From the NCBI GenBank assembly GCA_030447925.1, contig JAUJNX010000001.1, forward strand, positions 674,767 to 738,766: a stretch of DNA of 64,000 nucleotides, in the 5' to 3' direction. Below the pieces are notes generated by a model, which saw nothing but the letters and a program-made list of their open reading frames with translations, had not been told where the DNA came from and ran no database searches. The stretch comes from Egibacteraceae bacterium. GTDB lineage: Bacteria > Actinomycetota > Nitriliruptoria > Euzebyales > Egibacteraceae. Made by a program: the position numbers and the translations under genes. Every line of letters starts with the position of its first letter. The stretch's first letter is position 1. Shown in pieces: positions 16,291-24,461 of this stretch.

Positions 16291-16880
16291 CCGGCCACCC
16301 CCTCCCATGACGCCTCGAGGGTCACCGCGGAGACCTTCCACACTCCGGCTTCGCGGACGAGCTGCGCTGTGTTCAGCTGCGTTCCGGCTCCTTCGTTGAC
16401 CCGTTCCCCGGTTGCGAGGGTCTCGACGAACGCGTCGTCCACGTAGCAGTCGCGGACGGTGGCCGTGTCCCCGCTGAGGGCCGTGACCTCCACTTGATGC
16501 GCGACCACGGACGGGTCGGGCCGCCGGAAAGCCCGGCCCGTCTGCCGGTACGTGAAGGTCGAGGACCGCACCGTCTCCAACGCCTCACCAGCGGCGACCT
16601 GGTCGAGATCCTCAAGGCTCGCCTGTGCCGGCTCCTCATTGGCGCGGAAGTAGGTGTCCCAGTACGCGAGATAGGCGTCGAGGACCGCTTGTTCGTCCAC
16701 GCCGACAGACGGGCTGGGTGATGGGTCTGGCCCATCACTCGGCGTGGGACTCGGGATTGTCTCCGAAGCCGAGGCGGAAGCTGTGACCGCCGCGGTGGCG
16801 TCACGATCTGTGTTGTCGCACCCGCCGAGCAGTAGCGCGACCGCGAGCACGGTAAAACGCCAAGACGGTGGTCGTGACAC
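16275..16880 (-). CDS. Lipoprotein, first gene of the minus-strand operon
   Basis: 201 aa. GTG 16880 has GGAGG 7 nt upstream. The N-terminus SRPPSWRFTVLAVALLLGGCDN is a lipoprotein signal with lipobox LGGC. A Ser/Thr/Pro linker precedes a compact domain with alternating helices and strands (AVLDAYLAYWDTYF, VRDCYVDDAFVE, VWKVSAVTLE), which resembles the SnoaL/NTF2-like cone fold found in VirB8-type conjugation proteins. That would make it an anchored assembly factor of the secretion channel; this is inference from fold pattern and context. Confidence 0.62.
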   Translation of the reverse strand: MSRPPSWRFTVLAVALLLGGCDNTDRDATAAVTASASASETIPSPTPSDGPDPSPSPSVGVDEQAVLDAYLAYWDTYFRANEEPAQASLEDLDQVAAGEALETVRSSTFTYRQTGRAFRRPDPSVVAHQVEVTALSGDTATVRDCYVDDAFVETLATGERVNEGAGTQLNTAQLVREAGVWKVSAVTLEASWEGVAGCALE

Positions 16881-17261
16881 GGTAAACCCTCCGGGCTCCT
16901 GATGCGGCCGGCTGCACGCTGGCTCGCGACGGCCGGCTGACCGACCACTCATCACCCCCTGCGTCACCTACAGCTACCACGAAGCCGACCTTGAGCATCC
17001 CGGCGAACCGCACTGTTCTCCGCAGGTCGGGAAGGGCGACTCGCAAAGTCTCGAATGGGGGTGGCCGGCCGGCCACTGCTACTCGCCGGCTACCGCTGGC
17101 GGCAGAGGCTGGTCCGCGGGCGAGGGGGGCTGCCACACGCGCGGCGGGCCTGTGGCAGGACGTAACAGTGATGGGCCGGAGCGGGATCGGGCCGGGTTGT
17201 TGCGTTGCTGTTGCGACCGGATGCGGTCCTGCGGGCTCCCCGACAGCAAAGGAGCCCGCGG
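16881..17261. promoter_or_regulatory. Divergent intergenic region between the two operons
   Basis: About 380 bp separate the leftward lipoprotein/Tad side from the rightward secretion operon, so both promoters should lie here. I see AAAGGAG before the sigma-like gene and a G/T-rich run TTGTTGCGTTGCTGTTGCG at about 17198-17216. The region contains no believable gene. It would also be a reasonable place for an origin of transfer, but no convincing inverted repeat stands out. Confidence 0.4.
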
Positions 17262-18206
17262 ATGCCTGGCACCCGCCGACCCACCACCGCGACCGCAAAC
17301 AGCCCAGCCGCGACCCGGCGCACCGAACCAGCGCGGCCGGCTGACGTCCTGCCCGCCGCCAGGTCCGCAGTGCAGGCTGACATGCTGGCGCTGCTGCGAC
17401 GCGCGTTCGTCCAGCTGGTCGATCGGCCCGAGCCGTTGGGCATCGACGGCGGCGAGGTCCCGGGGCTACCGGCCCGGTGGATCCGGGTGGACGAACTGCG
17501 CTCGATGCTGCTGCACCCCGCCACCGGTCACGACACCCGCGACGCGGCCTTGACACTGCTGGTCGAGCACGCCCGCGGCGACGACCCCGACTGGCAGGTC
17601 GCCCTGCTGGGCGTGCTCGCCCCCGGCTTGGCCAACGTCACTGTCCGCGCGGCCGTGGGCTACGCCGGCGACGTGGCAGATGTCGACAGTGAGGCGGTCG
17701 CCGGGCTCCTACACGCCCTGCGGTGCGGCGACCCAGTCGAGGTTCGGGTCGCCGCGAGGCTGCTGGGCGCCGCGTTCACCCGTGCCTGGCTGTTCGCCCG
17801 CCAGGATCGGCGTCAGCGTCGGCGCGAGCAAGCTGCCGCGGCGCCGGGCGACCACTGGCCCTACGCCGACCCCGGTGAGCTGCCGTTGTACGGCGACCGG
17901 CACCGCGGTCCTACCGACGTGCTGCGCGCCGCGGTCGCCTGCCGCGTCCTCACTAGCGCCGAGGCGCGGCTGATCGGCGCCACCCGGCTTGACGGCGTCC
18001 CGCTGTCCGAGATCGCCGCTGGGCAGAAGCTGTCTCACGCCGCGGTGCGGCAGCGCAGGAGCCGCGCCGAGCGGCGGCTCGCTGCGTGGATCGCCGACCA
18101 GCAGGGCGAGACGGCCGTCGCCACCGCCCGGTCGCACAGCGGCGTGGGTGAAGGAAGTTCGCGCCCTCCGGTCACAACGAGGGGCCGGACGGTGGGTTCT
18201 AAGTGA
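17262..18206 (+). CDS. Sigma-factor-like DNA-binding protein heading the T4SS operon
   Basis: 314 aa. ATG 17262 has AAAGGAG 8 nt upstream. The N-terminal half is helical and Leu-rich. The C-terminal part (VLTSAEARLIGATRLDGVPLSEIA then LSHAAVRQRRSRAERRLAAWI) matches sigma-70 region 4 helices, including the linker before the recognition helix. A region 2 is not clearly recognisable, so this may be a sigma-like activator rather than a full sigma factor. Its stop overlaps the start of the pilin gene, so it belongs to the conjugation operon and may control it. Confidence 0.65.
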   Translation: MPGTRRPTTATANSPAATRRTEPARPADVLPAARSAVQADMLALLRRAFVQLVDRPEPLGIDGGEVPGLPARWIRVDELRSMLLHPATGHDTRDAALTLLVEHARGDDPDWQVALLGVLAPGLANVTVRAAVGYAGDVADVDSEAVAGLLHALRCGDPVEVRVAARLLGAAFTRAWLFARQDRRQRRREQAAAAPGDHWPYADPGELPLYGDRHRGPTDVLRAAVACRVLTSAEARLIGATRLDGVPLSEIAAGQKLSHAAVRQRRSRAERRLAAWIADQQGETAVATARSHSGVGEGSSRPPVTTRGRTVGSK

Positions 18207-18568
18207 TGACGGAGAACCGCACGCTCCCGCCCTCCCCGTTCCGCCCCGACCGTCCGGTTGTGCTGCCGGTCGTGGCGGTCGCCGGGCTCACCGCCGCCCT
18301 GCTCGTCGCCACCGCGCCTGCGGCGGTGGCGGCGACGCCCACGTTGCCGCAGGTGATCGACAACATCCGCTCGTTCCTGGTCGGCATCCTCGCCGGGCTG
18401 GCGACCTTGTTCCTGACCATCGGCGGGGTTCGCTACCTCGCCGCGGGCGGCGACCCCGGCCAGGTCGAGAAGGCCAAGACCGCGCTGCGGTCGGCCGCGA
18501 TCGGCTACGCCCTGGCCGCCCTCGCGCCGCTCGCGGTCACCATCCTGGCCGACCTGGTGTCCGCATGA
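18203..18568 (+). CDS. Type IV secretion pilin (VirB2/TrbC-like)
   Basis: 121 aa. A long signal-like N-terminus (VVLPVVAVAGLTAALLVATAPAAVAA) is followed by a mature part with two membrane helices: IRSFLVGILAGLATLFLTIG and IGYALAALAPLAVTILADLV, joined by GGVRYLAAGGDPGQVEKAKTAL. This is the T4SS-pilin pattern of Gram-positive elements. It would form or plug the conjugation channel at the membrane. GTG 18203 and ATG 18206 are both possible starts. It overlaps the sigma-like gene and the TrbL-like gene by 4 bp. Confidence 0.75.
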   Translation: MMTENRTLPPSPFRPDRPVVLPVVAVAGLTAALLVATAPAAVAATPTLPQVIDNIRSFLVGILAGLATLFLTIGGVRYLAAGGDPGQVEKAKTALRSAAIGYALAALAPLAVTILADLVSA

Positions 18569-20001
18569 GCCGGGGCCCGCGCACCCCGCTGACCGCGGCG
18601 GCCGTGCTCGTGGCAGCCGTGTCCGTCCTGGTCCTCGCCGGTTCCGCCTCCGCCGCCCAGGACCTGCCGACCCCCGCCCCGGTGCCGGGCGAGGCGCCTA
18701 CGCCACCGGCGCCCTCCGACGCGCCGTCGCCGTCGCCGTCGCCGTCGCTGCGGGTGCCGGACCCGCAGCCGGCCGAGCCGCCCACACCGCCACCGGCCAC
18801 CCCGGGGATTGGGGTGGGGTGGTTGGACCCGGTCGGGGTGGTGACCGAGGCGGTGTCGCGCTGGGTGGGTGAGCTGGTCGACTCGGCGTTGGCGCAGGTG
18901 TGGGCGCTGCTGTCGACCGGGCTGCTGGTCAACCCCGACGTCACCGCCGTGCCGCGGGTGGTCGAGCTGTGGCAGCTGTCGCTGCGGATCGCCAACGCCA
19001 CCTACGCGCTGGCGGTGCTGGTCGGCGGGATCTATGTGATGGCCCACCAGACCGTCCAGACCCGCTACGGGCTGGGCGACATCCTCCCGCGGCTGGTGGT
19101 CGCCGGGCTGGCCGCCAACCTCAACCTGCTGCTCATCCGCCCGCTGATCGAGCTGGGCAACGCGGTGTCGGTCGCGCTGACCGGCGAGACGCAGCGGGCG
19201 GGGGTGGACGCGCTGCGCGACGTGCTGGTGTCGGCGATGGGCGGGCTGAGCAACGACCTGTTCGCCCAGCTCGCCGCCGGGCTGGTGGCGCTGGTGGGGC
19301 TGGCGGTGGCGTTCACCTACGTCGTACGCGTCGCGGTGCTGGTGCTCGTCGTGGTCGGCGCGCCGGTCGCGCTGGCCTGCCACGCCGTCCCCGCCCTGGA
19401 CGGCGCCGCCAAGGTCTGGTGGCGCGCGCTGGGCGCCTGTGTCGCGATCCCGGTCGTGCAGGCGCTCGTGGTCTCCACGGCGGTGCAGGTGTGGGCGGGT
19501 GAGGACGGCCGCGGGCTGCTCGGCCTCACCGGCACCACCTCCGGGCTGGTGACGCTGCTGGTGGTCGGCTGCCTGCTGTGGGTCCTGGCCAAGGTGCCGG
19601 TGTGGGCCGCCCGCCAGGTCGCCACCCCCCGCGGCGGGATCGTCGTGTCCACCCTCAAGTACTACCTGGTATCCCGCGCCATCCGCGGCGCGCTGGGCGC
19701 CGGCCACCCCCGCCCCGCCACCACCCCCGCCGCCGCGGCCACGCCGGCCGCGCCACCAGCCGCTGCCACGACGGCGGCCGGCGCCGCGGCGTCCGGGGCC
19801 GCGAGCCGGGCGGCGCGGGCGCACACCCTGACCGTCGCCGCATACGACCCCGACGCCGCGGCCCGGCGGCGGCCCCGCCGGCCGCCTCCCCACCCGCGGG
19901 CGGCGGGCGGGCGGCCCGGCCGGACCGGTCCCGGCGGCGGGTCCAAACCCGGCGACGGCGAACACGGCGGGGACTCGGGCGCGGGTGGAGGTGAGCGCTG
20001 A
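18565..20001 (+). CDS. TrbL/VirB6-like conjugal transfer membrane protein
   Basis: 478 aa. A signal peptide (LTAAAVLVAAVSVLVLAGSASAA) is followed by a Pro-rich linker and then about five to six membrane helices between residues 125 and 370 (for example YALAVLVGGIYVMAHQ, VALVGLAVAFTYVVRVAVLV, LVTLLVVGCLLWVLAKVPVW). The tail is long, basic and Ala/Pro-rich. The layout fits TrbL/VirB6, the polytopic core of the T4SS inner-membrane channel. ATG 18565 overlaps the pilin stop. Confidence 0.75.
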   Translation: MSRGPRTPLTAAAVLVAAVSVLVLAGSASAAQDLPTPAPVPGEAPTPPAPSDAPSPSPSPSLRVPDPQPAEPPTPPPATPGIGVGWLDPVGVVTEAVSRWVGELVDSALAQVWALLSTGLLVNPDVTAVPRVVELWQLSLRIANATYALAVLVGGIYVMAHQTVQTRYGLGDILPRLVVAGLAANLNLLLIRPLIELGNAVSVALTGETQRAGVDALRDVLVSAMGGLSNDLFAQLAAGLVALVGLAVAFTYVVRVAVLVLVVVGAPVALACHAVPALDGAAKVWWRALGACVAIPVVQALVVSTAVQVWAGEDGRGLLGLTGTTSGLVTLLVVGCLLWVLAKVPVWAARQVATPRGGIVVSTLKYYLVSRAIRGALGAGHPRPATTPAAAATPAAPPAAATTAAGAAASGAASRAARAHTLTVAAYDPDAAARRRPRRPPPHPRAAGGRPGRTGPGGGSKPGDGEHGGDSGAGGGER

Positions 20002-20924
20002 TGTCGGTGCGGATCCCCGCCGACGTGGACCGGCCCGACACCGTGCTCGGCGAGTTCACCGCCCGCCAGACCGCCATCCTCGCCGCCGGGCTGGTCGCCG
20101 GGTGGGCGCTGACCACCTGGCTGCCCCTGCCGCCCATCCTGGCCCTCGCCGTCGCCGCACCGGTCGCGCTCGCCGCCCTCGCGGTGGTCGTCGCCCGCCG
20201 CGACGGGCTGACCGGCGACCAGCTGCTGGCCGCCGCCGCCCGCTACCACCTGCGCCCCCGCCGGCTGGTCGCCGCCCCCGACGGGCTCCCACCCGTACCG
20301 GTGCTCGCCCGCCGCATCCGCACCCCGAAGGTGGCGCCGCTGGACCTGCCCGCCACCGGCGTCGACGACGACGGTGTGGTCGACCTCGGCCGCGACGGGT
20401 CGGCGCTGCTGTGCGCGGTCACCCCGGTCAACTTCGCGTTGCGGACCAACGCCGAGCAGGACCAGCTCGTCGCCGCGTTCGCCCGGCTGTTACACGCCGA
20501 CCTCGGCGGCTGGCAGCTGGTCATCTCCACCCGCCCCGCCGACCCCACCCCACTCGCCGACCGCCTCGACGACGACGCCGGCGGGCTGCCCCACCCGGCC
20601 CTGGAACGGGCAGCCCGCGCTCACGCCGCCCACCTGCGCACCCTCACCGCCGAGCGGGGGCTGCTCGCACGCCAGCTCCTGCTCGTCCTGCACGACCCCA
20701 ACCGACCCGACCGCGCCGCCCCGGCGCTGCTGCGACGTGGCGAGCAGGCCGCCGCGCTGCTCGCCGCCGCCGGCGTCGGCGTCAGCGCCCTGCCAGCGGC
20801 CGCCGCTGCCAGCGTGCTGCACACCGCCCTGTCCGGCCGCTCCGGAGTCCCGGACCCGCGGCTGCCCGACCCCAACCCCGCCGAGACGACCGCCGGCGCG
20901 GCCGGCCACAGGAGCAGCAGATGA
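20001..20924 (+). CDS. PrgI/VirB3-like conjugation protein
   Basis: 307 aa. The start MSVRIPADVDRPDTVLGEFT followed by ARQTAILAAGLVAGWAL and a second helix (ILALAVAAPVALAALAVVV) is the PrgI-family pattern, the Gram-positive counterpart of VirB3. The C-terminal two thirds form a soluble alpha/beta domain (LLCAVTPVNFALRTNAEQD, FARLLHADLGGWQLVISTRP) that resembles the N-terminal domain of VirB4 enzymes, so the protein may dock VirB4 on the membrane. The ATG overlaps the TrbL stop by 1 bp. VirB4 follows after one gene. Confidence 0.78.
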   Translation: MSVRIPADVDRPDTVLGEFTARQTAILAAGLVAGWALTTWLPLPPILALAVAAPVALAALAVVVARRDGLTGDQLLAAAARYHLRPRRLVAAPDGLPPVPVLARRIRTPKVAPLDLPATGVDDDGVVDLGRDGSALLCAVTPVNFALRTNAEQDQLVAAFARLLHADLGGWQLVISTRPADPTPLADRLDDDAGGLPHPALERAARAHAAHLRTLTAERGLLARQLLLVLHDPNRPDRAAPALLRRGEQAAALLAAAGVGVSALPAAAAASVLHTALSGRSGVPDPRLPDPNPAETTAGAAGHRSSR

Positions 20925-21550
20925 GCACCATGCCAGCCCGCCGGCTCGACCTCGTGCTGACGCGGATCGAGCCGCGCGAAGCCGACCGGCTCCTGGACAC
21001 CTGGGCCCTCCGCCCTGCCCGACCGCCGCTGCGTCCGGCACGGCGGCAGGCGTGGCTGCTGGGTGCCCGCGGACGTGCCTGCGCGGTGGCGGTGTCGGCC
21101 GCGCCCGCCGCCACGACGACCGCTGGCCATCCAGCCGCTCGGCTCGTCCAGCTCGCAGCCTTCGCCGCCGACCCCGAGCAGGGCTGGGCCCTGGCGGCGG
21201 CGCTGCGGCTGTGGCGCGAGCGGGCCGTCCCGCGCTGGCCCGGCTGGCCCGTGGCCGCGGCTGTCGCCTACCCGCCCGACGCTCAGCACGCCGAGGCGCT
21301 CCGTCGCGACGGCTGGACCCGCCAGGCCTCCCGGGCTCTCCCGGGCCTCCACCCGCCGTCCCGTACCGACGAGGCGGCGACGGGGCGACTGGCACCGGCG
21401 CTGTGGGTCTACCGGTACCCGCACCAACCGCAGCCGCCGACAGCGCCGAGGCCGGCGGCCGCCCGGCCGCATCTGCCGCCTCGGCCAGCTCGGCGACCGC
21501 TGCGGCCCTTCGTCTCCCCGTCCTGGCGCTGCGATCGGAGGGCCCGGTGA
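20921..21550 (+). CDS. Unknown protein between PrgI and VirB4, possible GNAT-like fold
   Basis: 209 aa, cytoplasmic, rich in Arg, Ala and Pro. I do not recognise the family with confidence. Residues 60-155 contain LVQLAAFAADPEQGWALAAAL then WPGWPVAAAVAYPPDAQHAEALRRDGW, an order of elements that resembles the last half of a GNAT acetyltransferase, where the chain position is compared and the end strand follows. The position inside the T4SS operon with 4-bp and 1-bp overlaps makes it a true part of the transfer machinery or of its control. The last 40 residues are basic and probably disordered. Confidence 0.5.
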   Translation: MSTMPARRLDLVLTRIEPREADRLLDTWALRPARPPLRPARRQAWLLGARGRACAVAVSAAPAATTTAGHPAARLVQLAAFAADPEQGWALAAALRLWRERAVPRWPGWPVAAAVAYPPDAQHAEALRRDGWTRQASRALPGLHPPSRTDEAATGRLAPALWVYRYPHQPQPPTAPRPAAARPHLPPRPARRPLRPFVSPSWRCDRRAR

Positions 21551-23427
21551 TGCCCACTCGTGCTCGTCGCGCGTTCGGCCTTCCGCCTCGCCGGTCGGCG
21601 TCGCCCTTCCTGGCGCCCGGTGCGGTGCGGGTGCGGGCGGACCGGTTGGAGGTGGATGGGCGGATGTGCCGGACGCTGCTGGTGACCGGCTACCCGCGGG
21701 AGGTGTTCCCCGGCTGGCTGGCACCGCTGGCCGCGCTGGACGTCGCCTCGGACGTGGCCGTGCACGTGCTGGGGGTCCCGTCGGCGGTGGCCGCGGAGCG
21801 GCTGCGCCGCCAGCTGGCCCGGCTGGAGGCGTCGCGCCGGCTGACCGCCGACCGCGGCCGGCTGGCCGAGCCGGCGGTGGAGGTCGCCGCGGAGGACGCC
21901 GCCGATCTGGCCGCCCGGGTCGCCCGCGGGCAGGGCCGCCTGTTCCGCGTCGCCGTCCACCTCACCGTCTGGGCGGACAGCGCCGCCGAGCTCGATGCGG
22001 CGGTCGGGCGGGTGCGCGGCCTGCTGGACTCCCTGCTGCTGGACGCCCACCCCGCCACCTTCCGGCAGCTGCAGGGCTGGCTGGCCACCCGCCCGCTCGG
22101 TGTGGACCCGGTCGGCCTGTCGCGCACGTTCGACACCGACGCGCTCGCCGCGACGTTCCCGTTCGCCTCACCCGACCTGCCCGTCCCGGCGGACGGCGGC
22201 GGGGTGCTGTACGGGATCAACAGCGTGTCGGGCGGGCTGGTGTTGTGGGACCGGTGGGCCCAACCCAACTACAACGCGGTGATCCTCGCCCGCTCGGGGG
22301 CGGGCAAGTCCTACCTGGCCAAGCTCGACGCCCTGCGCAGCCTGTTCACCGGGGTGCAGGTCCTCGTCGTCGACCCCGAGGACGAGTACTCCCGGCTGGC
22401 CGGCGCGGTCGGCGGCACCACCATCCGCCTCGGCGCGGCGGGGGTGCACCTCAACCCGCTGGACCTTGACCCCGACGGTGACGGGGACGAGGCGCTGGTC
22501 CGCCGCGGCCTGTTCGTCCACACCCTGCTCCCGGTGCTGGTCGGCCGGCCGTTGGAACCGGCGGAGACCGCCGCGTTGGACCGGGCGCTGCTTGCCGCCT
22601 ACGCCACCGCCGGGATCACGACCGACCCGCGGACCCACACCCGTCCGGCACCGCTGCTCGCCGACCTCGCCGCCGCGTTGCACGAGGACGCCGATCCGGC
22701 GGGGGCGGGCTTGGCGCGGCTGCTGGGCCCCTACACCACCGGCACCCACGCCGGGCTGTTCGCCGGCCCGACGACGACCCGGCCGGCGGGGCACCTGGTG
22801 GTGCTGTCGCTGCGCGACCTCGCCGAACCGGTCCGCCCGGCGGGCACGCTGCTCGCGCTGGACGCGCTGTGGCGCACCGTGGTCAACCGCAACGACCGGC
22901 GGCGCCGGCTGCTGGTCGTCGACGAGGCCTGGCTGCTCGCTCAGGATCCGGCGGGGGCGCGGTTCCTGCTGCGGCTGGCCAAAGCGGCCCGCAAGCACTG
23001 GTGCGGGCTGACCACCGTCACCCAGGACCCCGCCGACCTGCTCGGCACCGACCTCGGCCGTGCGGTCGTCGCCAACGCCGCCACCCAGATCCTGCTGTCG
23101 CAAGCCCCGCAGGCCGTCGACGAGGTCGCCGCCGCGTTCGGCCTCTCGCAAGGTGAGCGGATCCACCTGCTCGCCGCCCGCCCCGGCGAGGGGCTCCTCG
23201 CCGGCGCCGGCGCCCGCGTGCTGTTCCAGACCCTGGCCAGCGCTGGCGAGCACGAGCTGGTCACCACCGACCCCGCCGAGCTCACCACCACCCCCGAGAC
23301 GCCGGGCGCGCCGCAGGCGCTGCACTGGGACCCGCCACCCCCACCCCCCACCGGTGCCGACCTCAGCGCCCAGGCGGTCCCGGCAGGTGCGCCGAGTCGG
23401 CGGCGGGCGCGGAAGGTGACCCGATGA
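21550..23427 (+). CDS. VirB4-family conjugation ATPase
   Basis: 625 aa. The N-terminal domain (residues 20-210) is the VirB4/CagE type, including FRQLQGWLATRPLG. The C-terminal ATPase carries Walker A ARSGAGKSYLAKL (about residue 248), a motif VLVVDPEDEYSRLA, Walker B LLVVDEAWLLAQD (about residue 457) and the TTVTQDPADLL stretch typical of the family. It powers pilin extraction and substrate transfer. ATG 21550 overlaps the previous stop by 1 bp; the long frame upstream of it only shadows PrgI and the unknown gene. Confidence 0.92.
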   Translation: MPTRARRAFGLPPRRSASPFLAPGAVRVRADRLEVDGRMCRTLLVTGYPREVFPGWLAPLAALDVASDVAVHVLGVPSAVAAERLRRQLARLEASRRLTADRGRLAEPAVEVAAEDAADLAARVARGQGRLFRVAVHLTVWADSAAELDAAVGRVRGLLDSLLLDAHPATFRQLQGWLATRPLGVDPVGLSRTFDTDALAATFPFASPDLPVPADGGGVLYGINSVSGGLVLWDRWAQPNYNAVILARSGAGKSYLAKLDALRSLFTGVQVLVVDPEDEYSRLAGAVGGTTIRLGAAGVHLNPLDLDPDGDGDEALVRRGLFVHTLLPVLVGRPLEPAETAALDRALLAAYATAGITTDPRTHTRPAPLLADLAAALHEDADPAGAGLARLLGPYTTGTHAGLFAGPTTTRPAGHLVVLSLRDLAEPVRPAGTLLALDALWRTVVNRNDRRRRLLVVDEAWLLAQDPAGARFLLRLAKAARKHWCGLTTVTQDPADLLGTDLGRAVVANAATQILLSQAPQAVDEVAAAFGLSQGERIHLLAARPGEGLLAGAGARVLFQTLASAGEHELVTTDPAELTTTPETPGAPQALHWDPPPPPPTGADLSAQAVPAGAPSRRRARKVTR

Positions 23428-24461
23428 GGGTGCGCCACCTGGCCGCCGGGCTGGGCGGCCTGCTCGCCGTGCCGGTCGTGTTCGTCATCGCCGTCGCCGG
23501 CATCACCCCCACCAGCGGGCCGCCCGGCGGCGGGCAGCCGTCGGCTCTGGCGCTGGCCGAGATCCCCCCCGCCTACCTCACCCTGTACCAGCAGGCCGCC
23601 GCCCGCTGGTGCCCAGGGCTGGGCTGGCACGTCCTCGCCGCCATCGGCTGGACCGAGACCCGCCACGGCACCTCCACCCTGCCCGGCGTCACCTCCGGCG
23701 CCAACGCCGCCGGGGCGGCCGGGCCGATGCAGATCGGCGTCGGCGGCAGGGCGGGCAACACCTGGGGCGGCCAGCCTGTCCGCCCTGTCCCACCCGTCCT
23801 GGAGTCCGGCTACGGCGTCGACGGCGACGGCGACGGGACCGCCAGCGTCTATGACCCCGCCGACGCGATCCCCACCGCCGCGGTCTACCTGTGCGACCAC
23901 GGCGCAGCCGACCCCACACGGCTGCGCGACGCGATCTGGGCGTACAACCACTCCCAGGCGTACGTCGACGGCGTGCTCGCCAAGGCCGCCGCCTACCTCA
24001 CCACCCCCGCCCTTCCCGCGGTGGACGGCGACGCCGCCGAGCTGGCCTCGCAGGTGCTCGCCAATCCGCGCCTGACGATCTATGAGGCGGGCCGGGCCGA
24101 CATCGCCGCCGGGGTCATCGACGCCCGCGTCCTGGCGCTGCTGCAGACCCTCTCCCAACGCTGGCAGCTGACCATCACCTCGCTGAAGACCGGCCACTCC
24201 AAGTGTGTCGGCGGCGGCGCCTACGCGGGCTGCTCGGTGTCCAACCACTGGCACGGCCGCGGGGTCGACATCGGCGCCGTCGACGGCCGCGCGGTCACCC
24301 CCGGCAACACCGCCGCCCTGGACGTCGCCCAGACCCTCGCCGCGCTGTCCGGGCCGCTGCGTCCCGACGAGGTCGGCACCCCCTGGCCCGCCCTGGACGC
24401 GCCCGGCTTCTTCTCCGACCGCGTGCATCTGGACCACCTGCACATCGGCTGGGAGGGCTGA
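23424..24461 (+). CDS. Secreted lytic transglycosylase fused to an M15-like domain
   Basis: 345 aa, exported (MRVRHLAAGLGGLLAVPVVFVIAVAGI). Residues 60-190 form an SLT/VirB1-type transglycosylase: AAIGWTETRHG with the catalytic Glu, AAGPMQIGVGG and the C-terminal IWAYNHSQAYVDGVL. Residues 220-345 look like a D-Ala-D-Ala peptidase/M15-like Zn domain: SNHWHGRGVDIGAV and HLDHLHIGWEG. Two wall-cutting activities in one chain would open peptidoglycan for the conjugation channel. Short overlaps with VirB4 and the coupling protein place it firmly in the T4SS operon. Confidence 0.85.
   Translation: MRVRHLAAGLGGLLAVPVVFVIAVAGITPTSGPPGGGQPSALALAEIPPAYLTLYQQAAARWCPGLGWHVLAAIGWTETRHGTSTLPGVTSGANAAGAAGPMQIGVGGRAGNTWGGQPVRPVPPVLESGYGVDGDGDGTASVYDPADAIPTAAVYLCDHGAADPTRLRDAIWAYNHSQAYVDGVLAKAAAYLTTPALPAVDGDAAELASQVLANPRLTIYEAGRADIAAGVIDARVLALLQTLSQRWQLTITSLKTGHSKCVGGGAYAGCSVSNHWHGRGVDIGAVDGRAVTPGNTAALDVAQTLAALSGPLRPDEVGTPWPALDAPGFFSDRVHLDHLHIGWEG

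Noticed and set aside
16881..17261. Origin of transfer in the divergent region
   Set aside because: Position is plausible but I see no inverted repeat with a nick-like site, and no relaxase family is known here to compare with.
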